This document shows, one piece after another, positions 8,639-19,524 of a stretch of 64,000 bases of DNA. Source of the stretch: Arthrobacter sp. D5-1 (GTDB lineage Bacteria > Actinomycetota > Actinomycetes > Actinomycetales > Micrococcaceae); assembly GCF_017357425.1 (NCBI RefSeq), contig NZ_CP014571.1:2480001-2544000 (forward strand), read 5' to 3'. The position numbers and the translations under genes are program-made. The first letter of the stretch is position 1. Each line of letters begins with the position of its first letter. The notes under the pieces were generated by a model that was not told where the DNA came from, searched no databases, and saw only the letters and a program-made list of their open reading frames with translations.

Positions 8639-9979
8639 GTGAGTGCAAAAACCGTGGGACTGTGGACCGGCGCTGCGCTCGCCGTGGCATTGATTGGCGT
8701 GGCAGCAGCCAACGGGCTGGCACCGACTGCCGGACAGCGGGAGCCGGTGTCGCAACCCGCAACTGGGGCCGCAACTGGACCGAACACGACGGCGGTCACC
8801 CTCCGGACTGTTGACGGGGGAGCGGACTACTATGCCAGGTTCAGGAACAGTCTCCCGGCCGAGCCCACTTTCTTTCCTATTGGAGTGTGGCTGGAAAGTG
8901 TCCTCGACAAGGGGAATGTCGCTATGGACGCCGCGGCGGGACTCAACACCTATGTGGAATTGACCGCCAACTCAGACGTCCAACTGATCCACGATTCGGG
9001 AATGTACGCCCTGCCCGCCTTCGTCCATGAAGCCGCGGCCGGATTCACCCTGAGCGACGAGGTGGACATGTGGGCAGGCCCCGGAAATGCGACTTGGACG
9101 GGCAATTATCCCGGCGAGGGCCCTCCCTGTTCCCCCGAGGGAACTCCGTGCGGGTACACCATCCAGAAGGACCGCCGGGCGGTGGCCCCACAAGGTGCAC
9201 TGCTCTACTCCAACTATGGCAAGGGCGTAACCTTCTGGGAATCGGACGAGGAAGCTCGCGAATTCTTCGCAGGCCTTCAGGATGTGGTGTCCGCAGATAA
9301 CTACTGGTTCACCGATCCCAACATTTGCGGCCAAGGCGAGGGCGGCGCCATCGTAGGCTACACAAGGGACCTGACAAAGGAGGAATGCCGGCTGGCTGCC
9401 AACTACGGCTGGACCATTGACAGGCTAAGGAATCTGCAGGACCCGGCCACCAGAATTCCCGTCTGGGCGTTCGTAGAGAACGGTCATCCATCCGGCGACG
9501 TCCCCAACACCTCCACCATTACCGGTCCCGAACTCCGCGCCGCCGTGTGGAGCAGCCTCATTCACGGCGCCCGGGGGATCATCTATTTCAACCACAACTT
9601 TGGCGGGGTATGCCTCACCCAGCACGTCATCAGGGACTGTGGGAAGGATATCGTTCCCACCCTCACCGCCGTGAACAGGCAAATCACGGGTCTTGCTCCG
9701 GTTCTCAACGCACCGTTCCTCGACAATGCCACCACAGCAACCGGGCCCGTAGACTTCACCACCAAACTCCATGACGGAAAGGCCTACGTCTTCGCCGGAG
9801 CGAACAAGAAGGCGGGTGGCGAGGCCAGCTTCAAGGTCCGGTGTGGCGGCAGTACCGCCGTCGTACTTGACGAAAACCGGACTATTCCGGTGGTGGACGG
9901 CACCTTCACGGACACATTCGCTGACGGAAACGCCGTTCACCTCTACCGCATGGAAGGCGGGGGAAGCTGCGGCTTTTGA
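8639..9979 (+). CDS. secreted or membrane-anchored glycoside hydrolase-like protein
   Basis: 446 aa from the GTG at 8639, chosen because CAGGAGA lies 7 nt upstream; a TTG at 8606 is in frame but inside the preceding gene and has no ribosome site. Residues 6-30 are a hydrophobic signal or anchor (W-T-G-A-A-L-A-V-A-L-I-G-V-A-A-A-N-G-L) followed by a Thr/Pro/Gly-rich linker. The body resembles a TIM-barrel glycosidase: F-F-P-I-G-V-W-L-E-S at the first strand, then L-N-T-Y-V-E-L, V-W-A-F-V-E-N-G-H and a long aromatic block ending I-I-Y-F-N-H-N-F-G, then a beta-sandwich tail. Several paired cysteines suit an extracellular protein. I do not recognise a defined GH family. It is the last gene of the operon and may trim or release the polymer. 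Confidence 0.6.
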   Translation: MSAKTVGLWTGAALAVALIGVAAANGLAPTAGQREPVSQPATGAATGPNTTAVTLRTVDGGADYYARFRNSLPAEPTFFPIGVWLESVLDKGNVAMDAAAGLNTYVELTANSDVQLIHDSGMYALPAFVHEAAAGFTLSDEVDMWAGPGNATWTGNYPGEGPPCSPEGTPCGYTIQKDRRAVAPQGALLYSNYGKGVTFWESDEEAREFFAGLQDVVSADNYWFTDPNICGQGEGGAIVGYTRDLTKEECRLAANYGWTIDRLRNLQDPATRIPVWAFVENGHPSGDVPNTSTITGPELRAAVWSSLIHGARGIIYFNHNFGGVCLTQHVIRDCGKDIVPTLTAVNRQITGLAPVLNAPFLDNATTATGPVDFTTKLHDGKAYVFAGANKKAGGEASFKVRCGGSTAVVLDENRTIPVVDGTFTDTFADGNAVHLYRMEGGGSCGF

Positions 9980-12787
9980 CTAACGGCTGCTGTCGTCCCG
10001 CTCCCAGGCAAATGCAGGCTCTCCTCCCCGGAGCGGACGACGGCGACCACCAGCGGCGAAGGCGGCATAAACAGCTGCGTCAACTGCGGAGAATGGCCCT
10101 CTCACGGAGGACAACAATTCCCGGACAGTCCGTGACGTTGCAGCTTCCGCCCCCATCCTGTCCTGCTGCGCATTGCCGCGATAGCTCCGACGAAGAACAG
10201 CCAGCAAGGCGACCCAGGTCCGAGGCGTCCGAACCACCACAGGCTCAGTAGGCAGCACGGCTTTCTCCTCTCCGCTGAAGAGCCGGTCAACGTAATAGTC
10301 ATCACCTGTCAGCGATGGAAAGACTCCGAGCCGATCGTGCCCGGCCTTACTGAGCGCATAGACCCCCGCACCCCAAAGGCCCTGCGCGGTGGAAGGAATC
10401 CGGCCCCTCGCCCGGTAATAGGACCTAACCAATGCAGAGGCACCATCAGTGTTGTAGCGGAACGCCGGACGGGCCGCCAGCAACGGGCCGTCCGAAAGAG
10501 CCTTCAGGACCGCATGGACGGCATCCGCACTGACTTCAATGTCCGCATCAAGATAAAGACGGGGCCAACGCACCGCAGCCTGGTCTGCGGCGTTCAACGC
10601 CGAGGTCTTGGAAGCAGCATCCACTCGCAGGACCCGCACGTCTTCAAACCCGGACGCGATGGCTTCCGTACCATCCGTACAGCCATTGCACGCAACAATG
10701 ACCTCAACACTGCCCCAGGCCATGACACCCTGCAACGATTCCAGAGTCCTGGCAATGACCGCTTCTTCATTGTGTGCCGGGATGATCACAGCGCCCGATG
10801 GTGGCACCGCGCCCGTCACCTTGGAAAGCGCTCCGCGGGTAGCGTGCGGCAGCGCATCCCACCGCCTGCGGTCAACCACGGCAAGGGCAGCCTGACGATG
10901 CCCCGGCTTATGGAGCCGGACAAGCTCCGCAGCCATGACCACGGCAGTGAGCGCTGCCACAGTGCCCCGGCCGTGATACTTAGCCGCATAGCGCAAACGG
11001 TTCACGGACATCAGCGCGGTCAACTGTGGCGATGTACCCGACCCCCCACGTTCATGCCACATCCGCGCCAAGGGCTCAAACCAGATGGAAAGGCCCGCGG
11101 CTCGTACCCGTCGGCAAAAGTCTGTCTCCTCGGAGTACAGGAAGAACTGCTCATCCCAGCTGCCCACCTCACTCACAGCAGCCGCGCTGATCAAGAGCGC
11201 CGCACCCGTCGCCCAATCAACCCGGTGCGCATACACGTAACTCTCCGGATCAAAGTCCATCTCAGACAACCAACCCGGCCTGCCCTGAAGGTGCCCGCCC
11301 AAAGCCGCGTCACCCAGCGCTCGCAGGACCCCCGGCTCCCACCTCAGTGATGGATAAACGCTGCCGTCGTCGTCCAGCAGGACCGGCACCACCATGCCTG
11401 CCCCTGACACTGCCATCCGTCGCCGCATGGCCGCGATCGCCCCCGGCTCCACCCGCAGGTCCGGGTTGAGGATGAGATAGGCGTCCGCGTCACCAGCCAC
11501 CCGCATGGCAGCATTGATCCCGCCGGCATAGCCAAGATTCCCACCCGTGCGTATCGCCAGGACATCCGGAAACCGGGCCAATTCGTTCATGGTCTTGTCG
11601 TCGGGGGAGTTATCAGCCACAACAACCCTGATGGTTTGTCCGGCGGTCTCCGCCCGGAGTCCCGCTACCAACGGCCCCACGTCATCTGCATTGTCATAGG
11701 TCACCACGATCACGGCGACGTTGGCTTTAACGTCACCCGCGACGAACTGTCCCGGAGCACGGCTGGGCCCGCACTCCGGGACGGATTCAACGGCGTTGAA
11801 GGGCACCGCCGCCCCAAAGACGGTTACCGGATCGGACGGGTTTGCGGCACTCTGACGCCGCAACGTCATGTATGCCTCTGGGCCGTCCACCAGGTACCGC
11901 CGGGCCAACCGTCGCGGTTCCAGCATCAGCCGCCACGCCCATTCCAGTCCATGGGTGCTCACCCACACCGGAGCGCGCCTGATCCTGCCGGCGAGGAAAT
12001 CAACAACCGCACCAAAGGCCAACAGGACCTTGGCCCCCGTCAACTGAGCATATTCGGCAATCCAGAGCTCCTGCCTGGGCTTTCCCAAACCCACCACCAG
12101 GACGTCCACGGCAGCGCCGGCGATTTCCGCCGCCAAGAGCCTGGAGGCGTTCACATCGACAAGCACGGGACGCTCTGGGGCCCACCAGCCCGCCACCGTC
12201 AAACCGGGACGTTCCCGGGCAAACCTCTTCCGGATGAGTTCCTGCGCCTGCGGGCTTCCACCCAGAAAACCCACGCGAAGATCCAGGCGCTCGGCCTCGT
12301 CCAGCAAGGGTTCCACCACATCACTGCCGGCCAGCCGTGGCCAGGCCCGGCCCGTGACCCTGGCCGCTTCGGCCACCAACGGCGCACCGTCCAGCAAAGT
12401 CAACCATTCCACTGGTGAAGGTTGGTCCAACGTGCCGTTCCACCGGCTCCCCGAACCGAAATGACGGAGGTGGTCCAGATTGGCCGAACAGACGCCCAAA
12501 GGCTTCGCACCGCCGGACTGTGCGCGGTCCATGATGAGCTCCACGGCCTGCTCGAAGTCCATCAGGTTCACCAGGGCACCGCCCAGGTTTACCGACTGCC
12601 CTGCGCTGGGCTGGTCTGTCGCGGGGCGACCCAGGCCGGCGTGGACGGTCGTGGCGGCGCCCCGGCTGGAGGCCGCCCTGGACCGGCGTCGGTGGGGAGT
12701 CAGCAGCAGTGCGCTGCCGTTCATCTCCGGGCCTGATGAAGGGTGGGGGAGTGCGCTTTGTCGGGGCGCGATCTTCGGCAGCAGCAT
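9980..12787 (-). CDS. three-domain glycosyltransferase: WecG/TagA/CpsF (GT26) + GT2 + GT2
   Basis: 935 aa from the ATG at 12787, chosen for GGAGAG 6 nt upstream; an ATG at 12847 is possible. Residues ~65-312 are a GT26 domain (V-C-S-A-N-L-D-H-L; V-G-L-G-K-P-R-Q-E-L-W; P-V-W-V-S-T-H-G-L-E-W-A-W-R). Residues ~354-640 are a rhamnosyltransferase-like GT2 (V-I-V-V-T-Y-D-N, G-N-L-G-Y-A-G-G-I-N-A-A, N-P-D-L). Residues ~664-890 are a second GT2 (I-I-P-A-H-N-E-E, L-Y-L-D-A-D, G-D-D-Y-Y-V-D). GT26 enzymes add the second sugar to lipid-PP-GlcNAc; WbbL-like GT2 enzymes add rhamnose. One chain could thus perform three consecutive additions. It is the last gene of the rmlB-rmlCD operon and abuts the convergent operon end. 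Confidence 0.85.
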   Translation of the reverse strand: MLLPKIAPRQSALPHPSSGPEMNGSALLLTPHRRRSRAASSRGAATTVHAGLGRPATDQPSAGQSVNLGGALVNLMDFEQAVELIMDRAQSGGAKPLGVCSANLDHLRHFGSGSRWNGTLDQPSPVEWLTLLDGAPLVAEAARVTGRAWPRLAGSDVVEPLLDEAERLDLRVGFLGGSPQAQELIRKRFARERPGLTVAGWWAPERPVLVDVNASRLLAAEIAGAAVDVLVVGLGKPRQELWIAEYAQLTGAKVLLAFGAVVDFLAGRIRRAPVWVSTHGLEWAWRLMLEPRRLARRYLVDGPEAYMTLRRQSAANPSDPVTVFGAAVPFNAVESVPECGPSRAPGQFVAGDVKANVAVIVVTYDNADDVGPLVAGLRAETAGQTIRVVVADNSPDDKTMNELARFPDVLAIRTGGNLGYAGGINAAMRVAGDADAYLILNPDLRVEPGAIAAMRRRMAVSGAGMVVPVLLDDDGSVYPSLRWEPGVLRALGDAALGGHLQGRPGWLSEMDFDPESYVYAHRVDWATGAALLISAAAVSEVGSWDEQFFLYSEETDFCRRVRAAGLSIWFEPLARMWHERGGSGTSPQLTALMSVNRLRYAAKYHGRGTVAALTAVVMAAELVRLHKPGHRQAALAVVDRRRWDALPHATRGALSKVTGAVPPSGAVIIPAHNEEAVIARTLESLQGVMAWGSVEVIVACNGCTDGTEAIASGFEDVRVLRVDAASKTSALNAADQAAVRWPRLYLDADIEVSADAVHAVLKALSDGPLLAARPAFRYNTDGASALVRSYYRARGRIPSTAQGLWGAGVYALSKAGHDRLGVFPSLTGDDYYVDRLFSGEEKAVLPTEPVVVRTPRTWVALLAVLRRSYRGNAQQDRMGAEAATSRTVRELLSSVRGPFSAVDAAVYAAFAAGGRRRPLRGGEPAFAWERDDSSR

Positions 12788-12975
12788 GCTCGGCTCTCCA
12801 GGCTTCCGGGTCCAGCTCAGGACACAACAATTGAGCCGGCGATCCATGCTGCTGCACTGCCTGGATCGCCGCGGACAGCCAAGGCTGCCCTTCCAACGTG
12901 TTCACTTGAGTTGTCTCCCGGCCTGCCTCAGGCGGGCTGCCGTACGGCCACTGTAGGCCCTTTTTCCGGACGCCG

Positions 12976-14385
12976 CTAGGGTTCCAGGCCGTCCAAATAC
13001 TCCGCCAGGCGCACGGGCGCTGGAGCCGGGTCAAATCCGGCAGCCCGGATCTTCGACAGGTCCAGGACGCTGCTGCGGGGGCGCGGCGCGGTACCAGGCT
13101 TGGCATAGTCCGCAGTGCTGACGGGGTTCACCCGGACGGGATCGGCCCCGCAGTGCCGGAACACATCCCGGGCTACGCCGGCCCAGGATGCCCGCTCGCC
13201 GCTGTTGCTGACGTTGTACGTGCCGTACGGGGCCCGATGGTCCACCAGGTGACGGATGGCAGCAGCGACGTCGACGGCGAAGCTCAGCCTGCCCCATTGG
13301 TCATCAACCACGGACGGCGAAACTCCTTGGGCGGCCAGGGCAGCCATGGTTCGAACAAAGTTTCGACCTTCACCTACTACCCAACTGGTCCGCACGATGT
13401 AGTGCCGCGGGACCGTCGCCACGGCTGTCTCTCCAGCTGCTTTGCTCTGGCCGTAGACCCCCAGGGGCGTCGGGTTCTCGTCCTCCCGGTGAACGTCGGC
13501 AGTTCCGTCGAAGACGTAGTCGCTGGAAACATGAACCAGCGTCAGTGAATGCTCGACGGCGGTCCTCGCCAAGCGGGCCACTGCGGTTGCGTTGATGGCC
13601 CAGGCAGCCGCACGGCCCTCTGCGGTTTCGGCGGCGTCAACACCCGTAAAAGCCGCCGCATTGATGATGGTGGAGTACTTCCGCCAGTCCCGTGCCGCAT
13701 ACGATTCCCACGATGTGAGATCGAAGTCTGCCCGGCCGGCGAAGTCCACGCTGGCATCCCCGGCATACTCCCCCCGCAGGGCCTTGCCCAGTTGCCCGTC
13801 CGCTCCGAGGACCAGCGTTCGCCGTGGCTGCATGGGCTTTACGTCCGGCAAGCATGGATGGCCCTTGTCCTGGGTCGACAGAACAGCACGGTCCAACGGA
13901 ATGGGCCAGGGAACGGCTACGTGGTCGTCGGCTGCATTGAGGAAGGTGTAGTCCTTCTGCGCCTCAGCACTCCAGTGGTCATTAACCAAGTACGTGTAGG
14001 CCGTGTCGTCTGCCAGGGTCTGGAAGGCGTTTCCAACACCACGGGGAACGTACACCGCGTCCTTGGCCGTCATTTCCGCGCAGAACATGGTGCCGAAGCC
14101 GGGCCCTTCGCGCAGGTCCACCCATGCGCCGAAGATCCTCCCTGCGGCAACCGAAATGAACTTGTCCCACGGTTCGGCATGGATTCCCCGGGTGGTTCCG
14201 CGCGCAGTGTTGAAGGAGATGTTGTTTTGCACCGGCCCGAAGTCCGGGAGCCCCAGGTCCAGCATCTTCTTGCGATGCCAGTTTTCCTTGAACCATCCCC
14301 GGTCATCCCCGTGAACCGGCAACTCGAAAAGCACCAGCCCGGGGATCGGCGTGGTGCGTGAACGCAACTGCTGTACCGGCTCCAC
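12976..14385 (-). CDS. bifunctional dTDP-4-dehydrorhamnose 3,5-epimerase / dTDP-4-dehydrorhamnose reductase (RmlC-RmlD fusion)
   Basis: 469 aa. Residues 1-185 are an RmlC-like cupin (G-D-D-R-G-W-F-K-E, G-T-T-R-G-I-H-A-E-P-W-D-K with the conserved His, Y-V-P-R-G-V-G-N-A-F). Residues ~190-469 are an RmlD short-chain reductase (L-V-L-G-A-D-G-Q-L-G for NADPH, V-S-S-D-Y-V-F-D-G, catalytic Y-G-Q-S-K). Together they convert dTDP-4-keto-6-deoxyglucose to dTDP-L-rhamnose. The usual H-G-F of the cupin is replaced by G-N-A-F here, so the epimerase half deviates from the enterobacterial form. The gene starts 3 nt after the rmlB stop, so they form one operon. The fused form is known in actinobacteria. Confidence 0.9.
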   Translation of the reverse strand: MEPVQQLRSRTTPIPGLVLFELPVHGDDRGWFKENWHRKKMLDLGLPDFGPVQNNISFNTARGTTRGIHAEPWDKFISVAAGRIFGAWVDLREGPGFGTMFCAEMTAKDAVYVPRGVGNAFQTLADDTAYTYLVNDHWSAEAQKDYTFLNAADDHVAVPWPIPLDRAVLSTQDKGHPCLPDVKPMQPRRTLVLGADGQLGKALRGEYAGDASVDFAGRADFDLTSWESYAARDWRKYSTIINAAAFTGVDAAETAEGRAAAWAINATAVARLARTAVEHSLTLVHVSSDYVFDGTADVHREDENPTPLGVYGQSKAAGETAVATVPRHYIVRTSWVVGEGRNFVRTMAALAAQGVSPSVVDDQWGRLSFAVDVAAAIRHLVDHRAPYGTYNVSNSGERASWAGVARDVFRHCGADPVRVNPVSTADYAKPGTAPRPRSSVLDLSKIRAAGFDPAPAPVRLAEYLDGLEP

Positions 14386-14388
14386 GGC

Positions 14389-16307
<1,919 letters not shown>

Positions 16308-16313
16308 ACCGGC

Positions 16314-17246
16314 TTATTGGGCAGAAACGTCCTCCAAGGCACGTGCTATCTCCGCAGGCAAAACCGTCAATTGCGCGTCCAGCAGTTCCTTGAGCTGGAC
16401 GGCGTTCCTCGGCCCGACGATTGCCGTTGCCACGCCGGGACGGGAGAGCAGCCAACTCAGGGAGACATCCATAGGGGTGCGACCCAGCCCGCGGGCAGCC
16501 ATGGCCACCGCTTCCACCACACGGGAAGCCCTCGGTTCCAGGTACGGCTCAATATAGGCAGCCAGGCGGTTCTGCGCGGCACGGGAATCCGCTGGAATCT
16601 GGCCACGGTATTTGCCGCTGAGGACACCCCTGCCCAATGGCGCCCACGCCATCAGGCCCAATCCGGCGTCCTCCACGGCAGGGATCAGTTCGTCTTCGGC
16701 CTTGCGCTGGACCAGGGAATACTCCGACTGGTTGGCCACCAGGGTGAATCCTGCCACAGCAGCGGCTTTGGCGGTCTGCCAGCCGTTGTAGTTGGAAATT
16801 CCCACATACCGGGCACGTCCGGTCCTCTGGGCAAGTTCCAGCGCTGAAAGGGTCTCATCGAGGGGCACGTTCGGGTCCCATTCGTGGGCGAACCAGATGT
16901 CGATGTAGTCGGTTCCCAACCGTGCGAGGCTGGCATCGAGCGCGGACAGCATGGCGCCGCGTGAAGCATTAATGCTGCGCCGTGAGTCCGACGACGACAC
17001 GCCGGCTTTGGTGGAGATGACCAGTTCGGAGCGGGCCACGACATCGCCCAACATGGAACCCAGCATGGCCTCGGCCTGCCCATGGGCGTAGGAGGCCGCC
17101 GTATCAACCACGGTGCCGCCGGCAGCGACAAATGCGTGGAGGACTTCGGCAGCGTCCTGCTCATCGGTCTCCTGTGCCCAGGACATGGTTCCAAGGGACA
17201 AGGAGGACACGCGGAACCCACTGTTCCCGACATAACGCTGCTGCAT
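16314..17246 (-). CDS. aldo/keto reductase
   Basis: 310 aa, the full length of the (beta/alpha)8 family. The catalytic tetrad is visible: Asp and Tyr in [10 protein letters not shown], Lys in V-I-S-T-K-A-G, His in W-F-A-H-E-W-D-P; the C-terminal NADPH part has [10 protein letters not shown]. An N terminus [22 protein letters not shown] places it with the voltage-gated potassium channel beta subunit/general stress AKR group. It reduces an aldehyde or ketone with NADPH; the substrate is unknown. No ribosome site is seen; TAAGCT 8 nt upstream suggests a leaderless mRNA. Confidence 0.88.
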   Translation of the reverse strand: MQQRYVGNSGFRVSSLSLGTMSWAQETDEQDAAEVLHAFVAAGGTVVDTAASYAHGQAEAMLGSMLGDVVARSELVISTKAGVSSSDSRRSINASRGAMLSALDASLARLGTDYIDIWFAHEWDPNVPLDETLSALELAQRTGRARYVGISNYNGWQTAKAAAVAGFTLVANQSEYSLVQRKAEDELIPAVEDAGLGLMAWAPLGRGVLSGKYRGQIPADSRAAQNRLAAYIEPYLEPRASRVVEAVAMAARGLGRTPMDVSLSWLLSRPGVATAIVGPRNAVQLKELLDAQLTVLPAEIARALEDVSAQ

Positions 17247-17253
17247 AGCTGCT

Positions 17254-17259
17254 AGCTTA
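17254..17259 (-). promoter_or_regulatory. leaderless -10 hexamer of the aldo/keto reductase gene
   Basis: TAAGCT on the minus strand, followed by 7 nt and the ATG at 17246. Part of a 52-bp divergent promoter region shared with uppP. Confidence 0.4.
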
Positions 17260-17284
17260 CGGGGAGTTCCCAGTCTTCATGACG

Positions 17285-17290
17285 TAGGGT
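17285..17290 (+). promoter_or_regulatory. candidate leaderless -10 hexamer of uppP
   Basis: TAGGGT, followed by 8 nt and the GTG at 17299; no purine-rich ribosome site lies between them. Confidence 0.35.
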
Positions 17291-17298
17291 CTATTCAC

Positions 17299-18132
17299 GT
17301 GAACTGGATAGAAGCAGCCTTGCTGGGCCTGGTGCAGGGCCTCACCGAATTCCTCCCGATCTCCTCGAGCGCACACCTGCGGATCGTCGGCTCATTCCTC
17401 CCGAATGCTTCCGATCCCGGCGCCGCGTTTACTGCCATCACGCAGTTGGGAACCGAAACCGCCGTCATCGTCTACTTCTGGCGCGACATCGTGAGGATCG
17501 TCCGTGCCTGGTTCGGGTCCCTCATCGGCAAAGTGGAACGCAGCAATCCCGATGCCCGTATGGGCTGGCTGGTCATTCTGGGCAGCCTCCCGATCATCGT
17601 CCTGGGCCTGCTGTTCCAGGACCAGATCGAGTCGGTGTTGCGCAGCATGTGGATCGTCGCCACCATGCTGATCGTTTTCGGCATGATCCTGGCTGTTGCG
17701 GACGCGATCGGGCGGCAGGAGAGGGATCTCACACAACTGACGTACAAGCACGGCATCCTGTACGGGTTCGCCCAGGCCATGGCCTTGATTCCGGGTGTCT
17801 CCCGCTCCGGTGGAACCATCACCGCCGGACTGCTCATGGGCTACACCCGTGAAGCCGCTGCCAGGTATTCGTTCCTGCTGGCCATCCCCGCCGTATTCGG
17901 CAGTGGCCTGTACCAGTTGTACAAGACGGTTTCGAACGATGGTCTGGCCGGTCCGTACGGTCTGGCGGAGACTGCGATGGCTACGGTCATTGCTTTCGTG
18001 GTGGGCTACATCATTATTGGCTGGTTCCTGAAGTTCGTCTCCACCCGCAGTTACCGGCTGTTCGTCTGGTATCGGATCCTCTTGGGCCTGGCCTTGTATG
18101 TCTTGCTGTATTTCAATGTCATCAGCGCCTAG
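17299..18132 (+). CDS. uppP: undecaprenyl-diphosphate phosphatase
   Basis: 277 aa, GTG start. The BacA/UppP signatures are exact: [18 protein letters not shown] near the N terminus and [10 protein letters not shown] in the middle, within about eight membrane helices. It dephosphorylates undecaprenyl pyrophosphate at the outer membrane face so that the lipid carrier can be reused for peptidoglycan and for the exopolysaccharide encoded to the left. Overexpression of this family gives bacitracin resistance. mshC follows 15 nt downstream but has its own leaderless-type promoter hexamer. Confidence 0.95.
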   Translation: MNWIEAALLGLVQGLTEFLPISSSAHLRIVGSFLPNASDPGAAFTAITQLGTETAVIVYFWRDIVRIVRAWFGSLIGKVERSNPDARMGWLVILGSLPIIVLGLLFQDQIESVLRSMWIVATMLIVFGMILAVADAIGRQERDLTQLTYKHGILYGFAQAMALIPGVSRSGGTITAGLLMGYTREAAARYSFLLAIPAVFGSGLYQLYKTVSNDGLAGPYGLAETAMATVIAFVVGYIIIGWFLKFVSTRSYRLFVWYRILLGLALYVLLYFNVISA

Positions 18133-18135
18133 CAC

Positions 18136-18141
18136 TAAGGT
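18136..18141 (+). promoter_or_regulatory. leaderless -10 hexamer of mshC
   Basis: TAAGGT, followed by 6 nt and the GTG at 18148, placed directly after the uppP stop codon. Confidence 0.4.
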
Positions 18142-18147
18142 TGAACC

Positions 18148-19425
18148 GTGAAATCGTGGACCTCCCGCCCTGTTCCTGAGCTGCCCGGCAGCATGCCGCA
18201 ATTACGGCTGTTCGACACAGCCCTAGGCCGCGTAGTGGAGGTTGAACGGCAACCGGAACAGTCCATGTATGTCTGCGGCATCACGCCATACGACGCGACA
18301 CACATGGGTCACGCGGCAAGCTACGTGGCCTTTGACCTATTGAACCGGGCTTGGCGAGACGCTGGCCTCCGCGTCTCCTATGTCCAAAATGTCACGGATA
18401 TCGATGACCCCCTGCTGGAGCGCGCCACCGCCACGGGAGTGGACTGGCGCGAACTGGCCCAGAGCCAGATCGAGCTTTTCCAGACCGACATGGACGCACT
18501 TAATGTCCTTGCACCCAATCACTACATCGGCGCCGTTGAGGCCATCCCGGACATCGTTCCCGCCATCGAGCGCCTCATTGCCGACGGCGTTGCCTACCGC
18601 GTTCCTGGTTCTGACGGTGAGCCTGACGGCGATGTCTATTACGACGTCGAAATGGCCGGCAAGCGCTCGGACGCGACAGACGCCTGGACACTGGGGGATG
18701 TGTCGGGACTCGGCGAAACAGAGATGCTGTCGCTGTTCGCCGAACGCGGCGGAGATCCCGCAAGGGCTGGAAAACGCCACGCACTTGATCCGCTGCTCTG
18801 GCGCGTGGCCCGTGAAGGCGAACCGCGTTGGCCTGGCGGAACCCTCGGAGACGGCCGGCCCGGGTGGCACATCGAATGCACGGTCATTGCACAGAAGTAT
18901 CTTCCGGCACCCTTTACCGTCCAGGGCGGAGGCTCGGACCTCGTGTTCCCGCACCACGAAATGGGAGCAGGCCATGCTTACTCTCTGTCCGGAGTGCCGT
19001 TGGCACGGCACTATTCGCACGCAGGCATGGTGGGTCTGGACGGAGAAAAGATGAGCAAGTCCAAGGGCAACCTTGTTCTTGTCTCCAAGCTCCGCGCGGC
19101 TGGAGAAGAACCGCCGGCCATCCGCCTGGCGATTCTGGCCAACCACTACCGTTCGGACTGGTCCTGGACCGATGAGGAGTTTGCGGCAGCCAAGAAGCGG
19201 CTGGCGCAGTGGCGTGAAGCAGCGGAGCATGCCCAGGCCGGTTCGGCGGGACCACTGGTGGCCGCGATGCGCAAGGAGCTGGCCAACGACCTCAACGCTC
19301 CCGGTGCCATCTCCGCAATCGATCGATGGGCAGAAGACACCCTGCGGGGCAATGCTCCGGCATCCGAGCAGGACCGTGCCGTGATATCTGACGCCATTAA
19401 TGCGCTGCTGGGCGTTGAACTCTGA
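18148..19425 (+). CDS. mshC: cysteine--1D-myo-inosityl 2-amino-2-deoxy-alpha-D-glucopyranoside ligase
   Basis: 425 aa. A class I cysteinyl-tRNA-synthetase homologue without the anticodon-binding half: zinc-ligand Cys43 in [13 protein letters not shown] at 52-55 replacing HIGH, zinc/cysteine-site residues in G-W-H-I-E-C-T and F-P-H-H-E-M, and K-M-S-K-S-K-G-N. The N terminus W-x-x-R-P-V-P-x-L-P-G and the length distinguish MshC from CysS. It ligates cysteine to GlcN-inositol with ATP, the fourth step of mycothiol synthesis. The adjacent PAC2 gene is a common actinobacterial neighbour. Followed by a strong terminator. Confidence 0.95.
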   Translation: MKSWTSRPVPELPGSMPQLRLFDTALGRVVEVERQPEQSMYVCGITPYDATHMGHAASYVAFDLLNRAWRDAGLRVSYVQNVTDIDDPLLERATATGVDWRELAQSQIELFQTDMDALNVLAPNHYIGAVEAIPDIVPAIERLIADGVAYRVPGSDGEPDGDVYYDVEMAGKRSDATDAWTLGDVSGLGETEMLSLFAERGGDPARAGKRHALDPLLWRVAREGEPRWPGGTLGDGRPGWHIECTVIAQKYLPAPFTVQGGGSDLVFPHHEMGAGHAYSLSGVPLARHYSHAGMVGLDGEKMSKSKGNLVLVSKLRAAGEEPPAIRLAILANHYRSDWSWTDEEFAAAKKRLAQWREAAEHAQAGSAGPLVAAMRKELANDLNAPGAISAIDRWAEDTLRGNAPASEQDRAVISDAINALLGVEL

Positions 19426-19470
19426 GGCCGCAAAGTCCGCAGAAACACGCCCAAAACCCGTAGGAAGCAG

Positions 19471-19501
19471 CAACGGCCCCGACGCTTCGTCGGGGCCGTT
19501 G
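19471..19501. terminator. bidirectional terminator between mshC and the PAC2 gene
   Basis: A 14-bp arm, CAACGGCCCCGACG, is matched perfectly by CGTCGGGGCCGTTG across a 3-nt loop. The genes on either side converge here. No long T-run follows, as is common in high-GC actinobacteria. Confidence 0.85.
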
Positions 19502-19524
19502 CCGGTTTATGACGGCAGCAGGGG

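Noticed and set aside
13549..14361. Plus-strand 270-codon frame opposite the RmlC-RmlD gene
   Set aside because: No recognisable motifs; the minus-strand fusion is unambiguous.
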